Shown piece after piece: positions 12,601 to 24,988 of a DNA stretch of 64,000 nt; the first letter of the stretch is position 1; every line of letters starts with the position of its first letter. The notes beneath the pieces were generated by a model that worked only from the letters and a program-made list of their open reading frames with translations, searched no databases and was not told the DNA's origin. The position numbers and the translations under genes were made by a program. The DNA is from Monarcha castaneiventris obscurior (Eukaryota; Chordata; Aves; Passeriformes; Monarchidae): contig JAMPIT010000884.1 of NCBI GenBank assembly GCA_026261815.1, positions 13,777,001 to 13,841,000 of the forward strand, read 5' to 3'.

Positions 12601-14073
12601 TTGCTTTTCTAAAATACACTTCGTGTTTAATCCAGAATGCAACTCTTCAGAAAAGAGCAATCGTCAAACCCGATTATCCAGGAATTTTATTCACTGTAAA
12701 ACAGATCTTCAAGCATGTGCCAGACATGAAGGACCCACAGTCTCCCACAACTCAGCACTAAGGCCTGAGTCTTCTGAGGTGGAAGACACTTATTCCATTC
12801 CCTGAAGCCTGTGACAGTCTTCTGCTCCCCCCAGTGGCAAAAACCCACATATAATCCACAAGGAGGCCACGGAAGCAGCATCACTTGCTCATACAGCACT
12901 GTTCTTGGAGGTACTTCAAACCAAAAATTTCCAGTATGTAAAGGATTTTTGCTCTACAAAAATTAAACAACAGTCTAAATCAACTTTTATCTCGATTTGT
13001 GCAAAAAAATTCTAGGAATTGATAAATATAATGTAGTTGATAATGGAAACATTTAAAATTAATCTATAATCCTAAAATTGACAGCGATTTTCTCAGGTTA
13101 TGATAAAGTAAAAAAGAACACCTTTAAAAATAAAAATATTTTTGAGACAAGTATTAGTAGCAATCTTCTGTTTAAACAAAAAAGTCACAGAAAGCTGCTG
13201 CCACGCAGACGTCATTTGCCTACTCTTATCAGCCTTCTAATGTTTTCCTTCTCTTAAGCTTCGAATAGCTTTTTTAAAACGTGAGCATAATAAGAAAACT
13301 TATTTCCTGAAAGATGAACTAAATGAGTATTTAAAAATAATTCTGACAGTGTAATTTCAGGATGTGTATCTAACGTACAGTAAACACTTCGATATTCAAA
13401 GACCAACTGCAAAATTACATTATTTGAAATATTTTTTGGCTTATATTAGTGGTACCTGTGATAACTTACCAGCTACCTTCAGCAAGGAATGATAAGAAAA
13501 GAACCCCAGGGCTTTTTTTAATTTCATGCACTTAATGAGGTGAGACATTGAACCCACATTTGAAGGTCTAAAATATTAACACAAGACTTTAAATACCGTA
13601 TTTAAGAAATTCAGTTACTGAATCTCACCGGTCCACACTGAACCTTTGAATGCAAATACAACTTAATAGTTACCCTAAAACTTAATTCTAAAATTCACCT
13701 GAGGTTCTATGCAGCCCAAAAACTTTCCCACATAGGTGTTGAAAATCACCTATAGGCTGTGCTGCTTTCAAATAGATTTAAATGTGCAATGTTTACACAA
13801 ACCCAAAGCTATCTAATAGGTTAGAGATGCCCCAAATGATACGGCAATTAATATGGTTTAAACGGCACCTAAAGAACTTCTACGCTGGGGTTTTTCCTCT
13901 TATTTCCAAGGAATCCTTTATTTCTAAACCAGAGAAATAACAGCCTGCATTACTTTTGCATACTTCGAGCTTCTTAAGTGCTATTACGTTAAAGCCCTTG
14001 GATGTCACAAAGTGGTTCCAGCCAGACATCACATCCCTTATTTATTCTAAGGAACTAAACAATGGACTCTCAC

Positions 14074-14113
14074 TGAAATAAGTGAAATAAGGGAGTGAAA
14101 TAAGTGAAATAAG
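14074..14113. repeat. Short tandem repeat, unit tgaaataag
   Basis: Four exact copies of the 9-base unit 'tgaaataag' at 14074-14082, 14083-14091, 14096-14104 and 14105-14113. The middle pair is separated by 'ggag'. The perfect units with one 4-base interruption suggest recent slippage. A partial relative may precede the array ('ctctcactgaaat'). Confidence 0.95.
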
Positions 14114-17100
14114 TGCTATCCACAAGGAGTAACAATGTCAAATGCTGGTATTAGCACTACTACAGGCTGCACTGAAGCCAGCAAGGCAAGGTTTACACAA
14201 GGATCTTTCATTACATCCATGGACAACGCTGGAAACGAGTGACAAGCAAGAGCCATTGCTCGAACCTAAAGGCAGCACTGCTCTTTGAGTCAGGAAAGCT
14301 GAAAACCACCATGCAGAGTTCAAATTAGGGGTATCCATCACACCAATGAGAAGACAAGGAGTTTTAGAGTCCAATAGAGGGGAGCAAGACTTGCTCATTT
14401 CATTTTATATTATTCTTCCTGTTTTTCTCTCCCTAAAAAGGAAGGTGCTAAACCGGTGGGATTGGCTGAAGTGGTCAAGAAAATCACGTGGTTTAAAACC
14501 ACTGAGTTCATGAGTTTTAAGACCTAACAGGTTCCTGAATTTCATTTCCATGCTTGTCTTTCAAATGTATTTTGCAGACTTTCCCTGAGGATTAAGATGA
14601 CAGTGTGACAAGCAGCTTTCTAAGGATTTTTCCCCACTGTCTTTTAATGATTTTGCAAATGTTCGTACCAGTGCAGATCAGTTGTTTAGCTTCACTGGCA
14701 TGGTTTCGATAAGTACATTCCAGTCAGGTTAGGTCAGTCATTTTGATATCTCAAAAATAATCAGGACATCAAATATTCACTATTCACTACTCAAGCTTGA
14801 GAAGACACATTTCCCCCAATAATTATAACAAGATTCAGATTACAAACAGTTCAGCTCTTTGCTGAGTGAATTCTGATGTTCCACATCTATTGGATACTGC
14901 CTGTCAGAAAACATGAATTCAATGTTTTCACAGAAACAGAATTACTGTTAGCCATCTCGAGTGTCATAAAGGACTTGATATACTGAAAAAACATCTAGTT
15001 AGAAGTTATAAGCATCTCTATTCTACATATTGGGGTACTTGTTTCTAACACAGATGACATTACAAAGTTATTGGTAAATAGCTTGAAACCTGTAAATTTT
15101 AATTTCTGCCTCTAGAGCAAGGAGTGTGATGTCAACAGAATCAGTAAAGGAATCGACTGTCTTCAGCTAATTTCTTTTCTTAGAGCAGCAGGGCCTTTCT
15201 TAGTGATTCCTTGTTACTGTAATTCTTCAACTAAAAAAGACTCCTTGTATGTCCATTCAATATGAGAAAGCTGCAGAGAAATGCAAGTGTATTCACCAGT
15301 CACAGTGTCTACATTTTTATCAGTAAGAATGCTACTGGTGGGTGCATGAGGTCCCACAAGTTAAAAGTAAAGCAAGTGTAGACTATTTGCAGACACTGAA
15401 ATGCTTTTCAGTGAAGAAAGGTCCAGTGTTCAAATTGTAAACTTTTCCTCAATGCCACAGGGATATCAGAGCTTTGCAGGGAACCAGCTGGAAACATTTT
15501 AAAAGTATTTTTCTTCTAATGTCTTTCAAGGAGACGGCTCTACAATTTTCATTGAATCTTTTATATAAAACTATGCAGGTAACAAGAGACAAAAAATTGA
15601 GCCTGGGAAACTGAAGAGCTTGCTGGATCAGAACGTCTAGAAGTGTCAGAGAAACTACAACATGGTTGTGGTTAGTGTAAAGCAGTGGTTAGACTTACAC
15701 ATGCACTCACACTGCACTCACTCTGACATTTCTTAGCTTCTCTTCTCTTGACTGATGTTTTATTACTTTTCCACATAGTTCTCTTTGTTCCAGCTTCACA
15801 TAGGTGCGGCAGAAGTTTTCATAAATTTTTGCATGAAAATTGAGAAGCGGAATGCAGTCAGAGTCTCTCAATATCACTTCAACACAGCTGTCGGAAAATG
15901 ACACACTGCTGCACTACGAGACGTGTCACTATAACATAAAATGAAGAAATTAAATAAATCTAATTCTGTTGAAGTCCCGCACTGATTAATATATTTAATA
16001 GTCCTGTCTCAACAAAATCTAAACTGTTCTTACTTGGTTTCAACACAGACAAGGTAATGAAATAAAAACTGCATCCAATAGATGAAATTATCAATCTGAA
16101 TCCATCCTGTGAATGTGAATCATTACAGGACACAACGAGACAAGAACATCTTGGTGCTCAGGGCCCTGAGCTGACGAATTAAGGACCTTAAACTTTGTTA
16201 CAGGGAGCGCAGTGGTAAGATACCAGAAGAGACTGGACTGTGAGCTCACTGGAATTTCTAAATGGAATAACACAAAGCTGGTAGCTAAGATATTAAAACC
16301 AATCCAGCTTCATGAGCAAGAAGTTTCTCTGGGGCTATTTGGCTTTTCTTCCTATGGGGCCAGGTGCAGTTTTGCACTGACATGCATTTTGGTGCCTGAG
16401 GTATTTGACTGACAGTCATCATCAAGCTAATTGCATCAGGGATGTGCCCTTTGGCTTCACTTCCTGCTTCACCAGTCTTTCCCTATGATCCTGATTAAGT
16501 AAACCTCTTGTTTCCATTCCCAATTTGTACTACTGTGATATAAAATACTCCCCATCATGAAAGCAATTAGATGCAACCGTAAGACACTAATGCTGCAATG
16601 GAAGGTTGTGGGGAACACTCTCAACCTATTCTGATCATCCAGGCAGTGAGAAATGAAATTCAGCTGCTCCTGCAGGAAGCACGTCACGGCCGGAACCACA
16701 CTGTACTTGGAGGCACTTTCAGAGGCAGCACTAAGGAACTTACTTTGACAGCCTCAGTGTGAGGGCTACTGAGGATATCTGTCTTGTCTTTGCTCATAGA
16801 GAGAACAAATGCACTGGGCAGAGTGGGCTGAAACAGATGGTATTACCAAAACTGGCATTTAAGTCATGCCTTTCCTTCTCTGCTATGACAACCTTGATGG
16901 CTCGGGCTATTTTCTCCACGAGGGAAAAAAAAAAAACCAAAAACTCATCCTACTTCTCAGAACAGTAAAAAAAAGAAAGAAGAAGTCTAACATAGATTTC
17001 CCACATACAAATGTCTCATATCACACAAATTTCTATTGAGTAAAATTGTTAAAACTTGTATTGATATCCTGCATCTTAACAACAGCTCTGGAAACCTTTC

Positions 17101-18665
17101 TGTATTTCTTCTTTCTCAGAGCAATTTTTCCCCTCATAAACCTCCAAAACACCCTGAATACATCTTGTCAAAAAAAACCTGTCCCTTTAAAATAATGCAA
17201 TAAAGCCATTTTGCTGGCTTTGTTTTTAACTTGATCATGGATCCCACTTAAAGGGACCTCAGTAGAAAACACTCCACAGCAAATGCTTGCCATGAAAACC
17301 GTGCAGGTCCTTCCACTAAAGATGTTACTCTGTTTTGTCACCAAACACCAGGTTTTCACAGATTGAACGGTTTTTATTCAGCTGCCCATATGCTAATTTT
17401 CATGTAAATGACAGATTTTCTACCAATATGGTTATGTTATGATACCTCTATACTTCCCTGGAAAAAATCCCTGTACACATTATTATATATATATTATGGC
17501 AAAAGAGGCAAAGGGACCATCTGAAACATAAAGACAGACAAATTTGGGAATAAACTTTAAAAATACTGAAATGCTGATGAAGTTAATAATTTCTATATAA
17601 GCAGGGACATATAAAACATGGAAACCTTTTGATATTTGGAGTTTTTGGGCAAGATATGAATTGCACACAAGTCCCTTCAAGTGGCCTGAAGTACATAAAA
17701 ATTAACATTTCCTTTCTTTTTTCCTCAATGGTCATCCTTTGAAAGAGCATCATGTTTTGACTGGCTTGGAAAAAACTAAGTCATTGTATGGCACATGTTT
17801 CCAATAAATTCAGATTAGTTTAAGGAAGGCACAAAGCAATTCCAGTTTTCTTACAGCCATTGACATGTTTAAATACCAAACCACTGTCTCCCCACCACAG
17901 CACTGAAATGTGCATAAGACTGAATATCCTGAAAACATTTTAAAATACGAATGCATCCAAAAACATAAGGAAAGTGATATTGTACTGAAAACACATTGAA
18001 AAAATTAAAAGTCCTGTACCATTTTGAAGAACGTTCCTGTACTTTTTTTTTTTTCCCCCTTTTTGTTTTCCCCTTTTCTCTTCCCTATGCTTCTTGGCGG
18101 GGGGGATGGAATTTCTATCTCTAAAAAGGAATGTTTTACTCTTGGTCATCTTTTAGGAAATGTAAAGTTCAAAATCATTTATACAAAATCATTTGCTAAA
18201 TTTTCATTGACAGTTATTCCCGATAAATATCTATTCACTACTGAATTTCAATGACCTAGTGTATTCATGGCAAAAATCTGCCAAAATTCACAGGACTGTG
18301 TTTAATACCCATTTTAAACCTCAATGTACTGAAAAAGTAGACAATTCTTAGCTCATTCAGCAAGGACTTGGCCAACTCATTACTTCCACTCTCTTGGTAC
18401 AAAAAAAAGCCAAAGTTTTTAAAAATAAAAAAATCCCAAATATTTCAGGTTTTTACTTTAACAGAGCTGTTTCTCAACTTACACTAGACACATACAGAAA
18501 GAACTAATAATGCCTTCTTTACTTTTCCATAAAATCTCAGACTCAAGGCTGACATTTGAGCCAATTATTTTAAGTGAGTGGTGGTGTACATTTTCTTTTT
18601 CATTTGGAGAAGTAAATTTAGCTCATGCTTGTGAAACATTGCTCCGCTCCTTCCCCCACTCTATT

Positions 18666-18680
18666 AAAAAAAAAAAAAAA
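18666..18680. repeat. Poly-A run, 15 bases
   Basis: A plain mononucleotide run following 'cccactctatt'. No retrocopy body or target-site duplication was recognised next to it. Confidence 0.9.
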
Positions 18681-19560
18681 GAAACTAATAAGTGGCAGTA
18701 TCAGATTGTAGCAAGCTGTCTAAAATAGGTCAAGATCTGATGCAGAATGCTGACAAGGTTTTTAGACACAACCTTCAGCCTAAAATTGTCACAGGCCCTC
18801 CATCTGGCACACCAACTGAGTATGTCCAATTGTCAGCAGTAGTAAAATCTTTCATTTAGAACACAATGTGAATGGAAAAAGACTGAGCCTTCACTGTCCA
18901 AAAAGATTTTAATAATTCAAAAAACAGTTGGCAGGCAACTGAAGTGATACATATACAAACGTTCCCCTTCACTCCACATCCTTAACTGATTTTTTTTCCC
19001 CTGCACAAACAATTATAGTTACGAAAATTCAAGCAAAAAGTTTATTTAAATATTATTTCAGCAGTGGTGCTCCCTCAAAATGACTAAAGCCGCCACCACC
19101 ACATTCTCACTGCTCTCCTGGTGCAAAAGAGCCCCACAAGTCAGTAACTTTTTATTCATGTGAAAAACAAAATTAATTTCTTCATCTTCTTCAAAAATAA
19201 CTCAACAGGTTGAATTACATGCCTCATATTTCCAGTCTCATGAGCGAGTTCCTCAAAGATCCTTCCAGAGACCTCCAGTTTCTAAAAATCAGAAAATCAG
19301 CACAGCGGAGGCCTAGGAACTTAAATCTTTCACTCTGGTATTTTATTGTGAGTTACAATGTATTGATCCACAATAAAAGAAAAGAAAATCCTAATGACGG
19401 CTGGTGTGTCTAAAATGACTGAATCATAACGTTCTTTAACATGGAAAAGCACTGTTTTATTCAATTTCAGTTCTCAATTCAGTGTAACTTAAACGCATTT
19501 GGAATGATCTTGTCCAGCCAGCAGCCCTTACACACATTCATCCTCCCTCTCTGCATGTTC

Positions 19561-19619
19561 TCTGTGTGTGTATATATATGTGTGTGTATATATGTATGTA
19601 TATATACGCAGACACACAT
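19561..19619. repeat. Compound TG/TA microsatellite
   Basis: Alternating blocks of TG and TA dinucleotides ('tgtgtgtgtatatatatg', 'tgtgtgtatatatgtatg'), ending in 'tatatacgcagacacacat'. Alternating purine-pyrimidine sequence of this type is prone to length variation. It sits in unique sequence with no transposon at its edge. Confidence 0.95.
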
Positions 19620-21899
19620 CTAGAAATGTAAAGAGATCAACAAAACCAGCACAGGGTAAAACTGCAGCAAAACAAAAAACAGTATATTGTTGTCAAGTTT
19701 TCTGAGTTCTCAAAATAACCTCTTTATGCACAAGCACCACTACATAACCACAAGACAGGTTTTTTTCCACAAGCTATCCATGACCCAAGGTGGACCTCCA
19801 TGTTAAATAAAATGGGTATAGACAAGAGAAGCTCTGCACAGGAGACAGTATCTTACCTACAAAATTCAGTTAACCTTTGTAATGGTAATATAAGAATTTA
19901 GCTTTCTGGCAAACTAACCAGAGTCAGCACTTAGTTCAAAGGAAAGAATAAATGTTATCCTGAAGAGTAAAATAGACACAATCAAGGTTATAAAAATAGC
20001 TTGAGATGTTTAACACTTGCAAATTCCTGCTTTCCTTTAGGCTAAAAACTGTTCCTTTACAAGAACTGTGAAATACAACTTCCTGAGAGGTTTGAAGTTC
20101 TCTAGGATTGCTGTTTATCCAGAAATTGTCCTGTGGTAAATCCATACAGCTTCACAGTATTTTCCAGATCTCTGTGAGACACAGCTCATGGCACCTGAAG
20201 GCACCACCACTATGGAACAACATGTTCCAGTTATGAATGAAAACTCAGCATTAGAAATAACATCTTTTGAAGGTAACAAGGCAGTACAGTGATTTATTTT
20301 GCACAACACAGGTCTGCAGTTACCCCTGGCTGCCTCTCTTTCATCATGTGTCAGAGCAGCAATCTAGAATCCCGTTCTGGCAGCCAAAGCACAGCTTTTC
20401 TGATGGGATATGACAGCCCTTTGCCACCGCAAGGCCTCAATTAAATGCATTATCCTCAGGCTTTAACAAAAATCTTAACTCCTGCATCCATTTACCTCAT
20501 TTTCCCTGGAAACCCTGCATTAGGGGGTCAAGCAAACTCATGTTCAAGTACTCAAGATTCACACACACACCACCCTCCGTCCTGTCCCTCTTCCAACCAG
20601 GAGTGTCAGAGACATAATGAAGCTTATGGGCTTATTGATTCTACTCCTATAAATCAGGTCAGCTGGAATCATAACAGGGGTTGTGTTTGGCAAGAATCTC
20701 TTTTGTCAGACTCAGCAAATTCACAGACCAGCAGCTTTTCCCATTGCAATTCAAATCTTTCATCCGAAAGACTAAAGTATATATCCACAATCACAACAGG
20801 GTAAAGGCTATCCACTTGTAAAAACAAGCTCCCCTCCCAACCCCAAAATATTTGTGAATGCATTACTTTTAAGAGCTCCAATCTCAATCCAGTGATGAGC
20901 TGTGCCACACCGAAAACTTAAAACACACATGAAGTTCAGTCATGATATTAAATCATCTTTATTCACCCACAGGTAAGTGAAATCAAGAAACACCTTTTTT
21001 TTGGGAATGGAAGTGGGTGGTGTCAGCTTATCAATTCATTCCCTGCTTTTTACAACCTCAGCTGAGAGGTTTTAAAAAGATATTGTCAACTGATTTTTTG
21101 CTACAAGTTAAATGCCTTGCATTAAAGAATTTAAAAGTTGTATCTCTCAGATGATCTTGGAGGAAAACAAGATTTTAAATCAAGTGCAGGAACTAAGCTT
21201 TGATAATACTTTGAATCATAAATCCTGCCTTTCCCACAGTTAATTAGAAGTTAATTAAATGTTAAGCCATATCAAGCATTCACCTTAACTACTACAAAGA
21301 CTATAAATTTATTCAGAAATTCCTACTATATCTTACCAAGGTATCAAATCTCAGTCATAACAAAGAACTAGGAAATACCTTCTTCTCTTCCTTAGCTGGT
21401 TAAAGAAGGAAATACATACATAACAGCAAAACTAACATGACAACACCTAACTTACCCTGTTTAGCAATTTGTCTGGAAACCAAGTGCTGTAAATATCCTT
21501 CAGCATTGTATTAAATAAAATTCTCTTTAGCAAGACTACTCAAGCTCCCTCTAAAATATGAGATACATGAAATATTCATGGTTTAAACCAAAATTGGTTT
21601 AAAAGAACATCATGAAAAATGACTGAGAAGTGATGGTTGAAGAACTGTTGCTATATTTAGAATAGTTAGAAGAAAAAAAGATATATGCCCATTTTTCTGC
21701 CCAGCCCAGCATTCCTGCTAAAAAAGCAATTCTTCTCCAGTAAAGAAATTAATACACACGTACCAGAATTATTTTACTGAAGGACGGCAGAGACATTTCA
21801 AACAGATACCATTATTAGAGAAGAGAGACAAGTGTGAAGCTGAGTTTTATCTGAGTTATCTAAAGGCATCAGAAAGGAAAGAGATGAATATCAACTCAC

Positions 21900-22085
21900 C
21901 AAAAACACTGGCGATCTAACAGCCAGGCTTGTCTCACATCTCCAGTTGCCAGTTCCAAGAGGAATCATATGTGCACTGATAGAAGGATGACAAAAGGGCA
22001 CGCTGTGCTCTCCTCTACTCCACTTGAGTGACAGCTCTTCTAACAGGGAACCGAGACACACTGCAAAATCTCTAACAGTGGGGAC
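21900..22085 (-). other. Possible 62-codon exon, minus strand (open, splice-like borders)
   Basis: Read on the minus strand, 'gcatgctctctcag' is followed by 186 bases and then the donor 'gtgagttgatattc'. The 186 bases are exactly 62 codons and are open in the frame that starts at the first base, so the segment could be skipped without shifting a frame. It is richer in G+C than its surroundings. The predicted peptide starts VPTVRDFAVCLGSLLEEL and ends SLAVRSPVFL. I do not recognise it as part of any family. At this length an open frame in at least one of three frames is not rare, and the pyrimidine tract is short, so a non-coding or chance origin is quite possible. The strand agrees with the skew-based prediction. 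Confidence 0.2.
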
Positions 22086-22570
22086 CTGAGAGAGCATGCT
22101 CAGTGTCTAATTTAAAATGGCCTGATGCTTCATCTCAGCAGGAGATGGCCTACTTCCAAACAATTTCAGAACTTTAAGTCAAATCTAAAATCATTAACTG
22201 GAATACGCAAAACTCAGCCACCAAGCAGCATTGATTTCTTCTCTCTTTTTTGTTTTAAATCTGGGCTGATGCACAGATAATTATTTGCACTACTTCCCCT
22301 GTAGGGCATCCTGAGGCTTAAACACTATCATCATGTGCTTCACTGTAATTGCATGATGCCACTGCAATAGATTGAAAACCTTTTCAGGATAGGATATGAT
22401 TTGAACACTCAGCAGCACAATTCATAAACCAGACAAAGACAACAGATCTGCTGAATAGTCTCCACACTGATTTAAGAATTATCCTACCTGCTGATTTCTG
22501 GGCAGGGTTTTAAAATTATTTATTAATTTTTTAAAATTTTTTTTTGGGGTGGGGGAGGCAAGAAGAAAGG

Positions 22571-22622
22571 CTTGAGAACTGTCTAACAAGTGATTGCTCG
22601 AGAACTGTCTAGCAAATGATTT
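22571..22622. repeat. 26-base tandem duplication, two copies
   Basis: 'cttgagaactgtctaacaag' with its six-base extension 'tgattg' (22571-22596) is followed directly by 'ctcgagaactgtctagcaaa' with 'tgattt' (22597-22622). The copies differ at four of 26 positions, so the duplication is not very recent. Confidence 0.9.
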
Positions 22623-24973
22623 ATGTTCCAGAGCTGTTTACCTCCACTTAATGTCTCTTTATACATAAAGAAACCATTTAGCTTCTTCATGAAACAATTT
22701 ATTTGGATATCAGATGTCAGGTTACTCACATGCAAAAATCCTGTGAACCAGATATTCAAACCTTTTCCCCTCAGGAGGTTAACATCTTTTAATACACCCA
22801 CAGACAAGTGGTACAGAAGTCTTCTGTGTTTTGGTTTTCTCTCTCTCACAGTCCTCTTTCCATATTTATTGTATATTCATTTTTTCAAATGAATACACTA
22901 AGTTTTCCCCCCTCTTGTGAGAAGAAAAAAGCTGCGCCCCAGGCACTTCTGGTTTTTTAAAATGCTTTCCTGCTTCTCATTCAAGCTGAAAGCAGAGCTA
23001 GGCAGGCTACTTTATAAATGCTGTATTTTAAAGGATGCTTATATAAAAAAGAAGCACAGCCCACCTCCTGGTCTGTACCACACCTGAGCATAAAAAAGAC
23101 TTGGAATAAACTCTAATATCAAGTCCTCTATTTCCAATGTGGTGGATATTGGTGAATACAATGGTTGGTAGAGAAGCAGGACATTATTCATAAGCTTCAC
23201 TAGTGTCTACAAGTAACTTAAAAATTTGGTTTTCCTATCTATGCAAAAATGCTCGTATTTACTACGAGAATCGGCAACTTCAGATGCAGAGTTGTGAAGT
23301 CTAAGACCTACTCTCCACACTCCTATGCTTTAAAAATCCTCTTTACTAAGGTAATTATTTTAACATAAATCCTTGCCCTTTTCCTTTGAATTCACACAAA
23401 ATTAGAGGAAGTCTTTTCACTTCAGCAGTTCCAGGCACAAACCCCGAAGTCAAGGTGCACAACAGAGCTGTGGCACAGCTGAACCCGATCTCATGAACGC
23501 ACCGAAACATCCCATTCCATATTCCAGAAATAATATTACATCACTATAAGAAGTAGTTTATTTATAATCATGTAATACTAACTGCATTCACACAATATTT
23601 AATCACATAATACTTTGGTGGTTGATTTTCTCACACCAATACATACAAAAAGAATCCTTGCTATAACATAAATCCACATTGGAAAATTCAGATGAATTCT
23701 GCATTCTACCATTAGGTGATGAAAATTCACTTTCTTCATAAGAATTCCACTATTTCCTTGCCAGCTAGTGAGCACTTTAAAGAAACAAGTGAAAGAAGTA
23801 CTAAATCATATTTCACATTTTTTCCTAGGCTTTTATTCTTTCATCATCTAAGTTCTCATCATTTGCTTTGTTATTGCTCCCTGAACTTCCACGTAGATTC
23901 AGACTGGTAAATCAAAACGTATTTTTAAAATGCAAGGTGTCATGAACATAAGAGTTGCCTCCTGAGTGAGAAATGTTTTCATCCAGGCAGGCTTGCTCTA
24001 GCTTCATTCTAAAAACAAAATAAAGAAATAAATGCCACTGAAGAAAGCTTACTTGTACAAATCCATAGGTACCTAATCAGTAGTTTGCAGTTTCCACATA
24101 TAGAAGATGAAGGGGATAAAGAAGCTGCTAATAAAACCCATTAAAACTGAAGTAAACACTGTTCTCTTGTTTCAAGTTCATTCTCCTTTGCCTCCCAAAA
24201 TCTCACCAAGCTGAGCACAACTTACGAGAATTTTCTCTGAGCTAGACAACAGTTTGCAAATTCAAAAGGTGTGCTCTGAAGTTAAATTTCTGTGGGTATA
24301 TTCTCCCCCAAAAGACAAATTTTCATGGGAAAAAACTCCCTCTGCACTTCTAGGACAACTTTACAGAAGCATAAGGAAATTTTAGGACAGTTCTGGTTTT
24401 TCTGTAGATGAATCTGTATTTTATTGTTTTAATGACCTACGAATTGTAGCCACAATAATGAAATGTAAGGGGGTTATGAGCAGCACATGAATCCAAAATA
24501 CTTCCGATTCCACAACTAATGCAAAACACTTGCAAAGCAGTCTCTTGCTGACCTTGAAAGGGCTCCTTTACAATGACATAAATTTGAGTTTCAAGATCTG
24601 TTCTACTTGATAAGGCAGTTTTACAGTAAGTGAGTATAAATTTGCCCATTTGCCACGTAATAAACATATCTTGAAAGAAAAACAATAATTGAATTAATAC
24701 ATAAGTAGGGAAATGTAGCCTGTACACAGGACTTCTAGAAAATAGTTCTTCTGACCATGACAAATCTGGGATTAAAATCAAACAGCCCTGGAAGCAGAAA
24801 CATTTTTCTAGAGTTTCTGCACTGATATCCAAACCAAAGTATTGTTGCCACACAAGACACTAAAACCATGCCACACCACTGTGTTATAAAGACAATGAGC
24901 CTCAGAGAGTGTTGCAGGAATACAAACTAATTTCAGTAAACTCTCTGCAGTTAGAAAATGTCTAATGACTGAA

Positions 24974-24988
24974 GTGGTGGTGGTGGTG
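24974..24988. repeat. (GTG)5 trinucleotide run
   Basis: Five GTG units in a row after 'gactgaa'. A short simple repeat with no coding context recognised around it. Confidence 0.9.

Larger units (their letters stand above)
12601..21899. other. Gene-empty unique sequence with small simple repeats
   Basis: No gene or transposon was recognised. The contents I can name are a 9-base tandem repeat (14074-14113), a 12-base T run (18043-18054), a 15-base A run (18666-18680), a TG/TA microsatellite (19561-19619) and a motif resembling a recursive splice site at 20953-20978. Open frames stay below 120 codons and look random. The remainder is A+T-rich and poor in CpG. Confidence 0.65.

Noticed and set aside
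19840..19885. 'ttgtaggtaagata' on the minus strand as a recursive splice site
   Set aside because: The needed pyrimidine tract is missing, as the sequence before it is A-rich and mixed.
24437..24853. 138-codon open frame on the minus strand, with similar ones at 40216-40632 (+) and 3389-3799 (-)
   Set aside because: At about 37% G+C a stop is expected about every 15 codons. Over six frames of 64 kb, roughly half a frame of 138 codons or more is expected by chance, so the longest frames here are near chance level. None shows a known motif.
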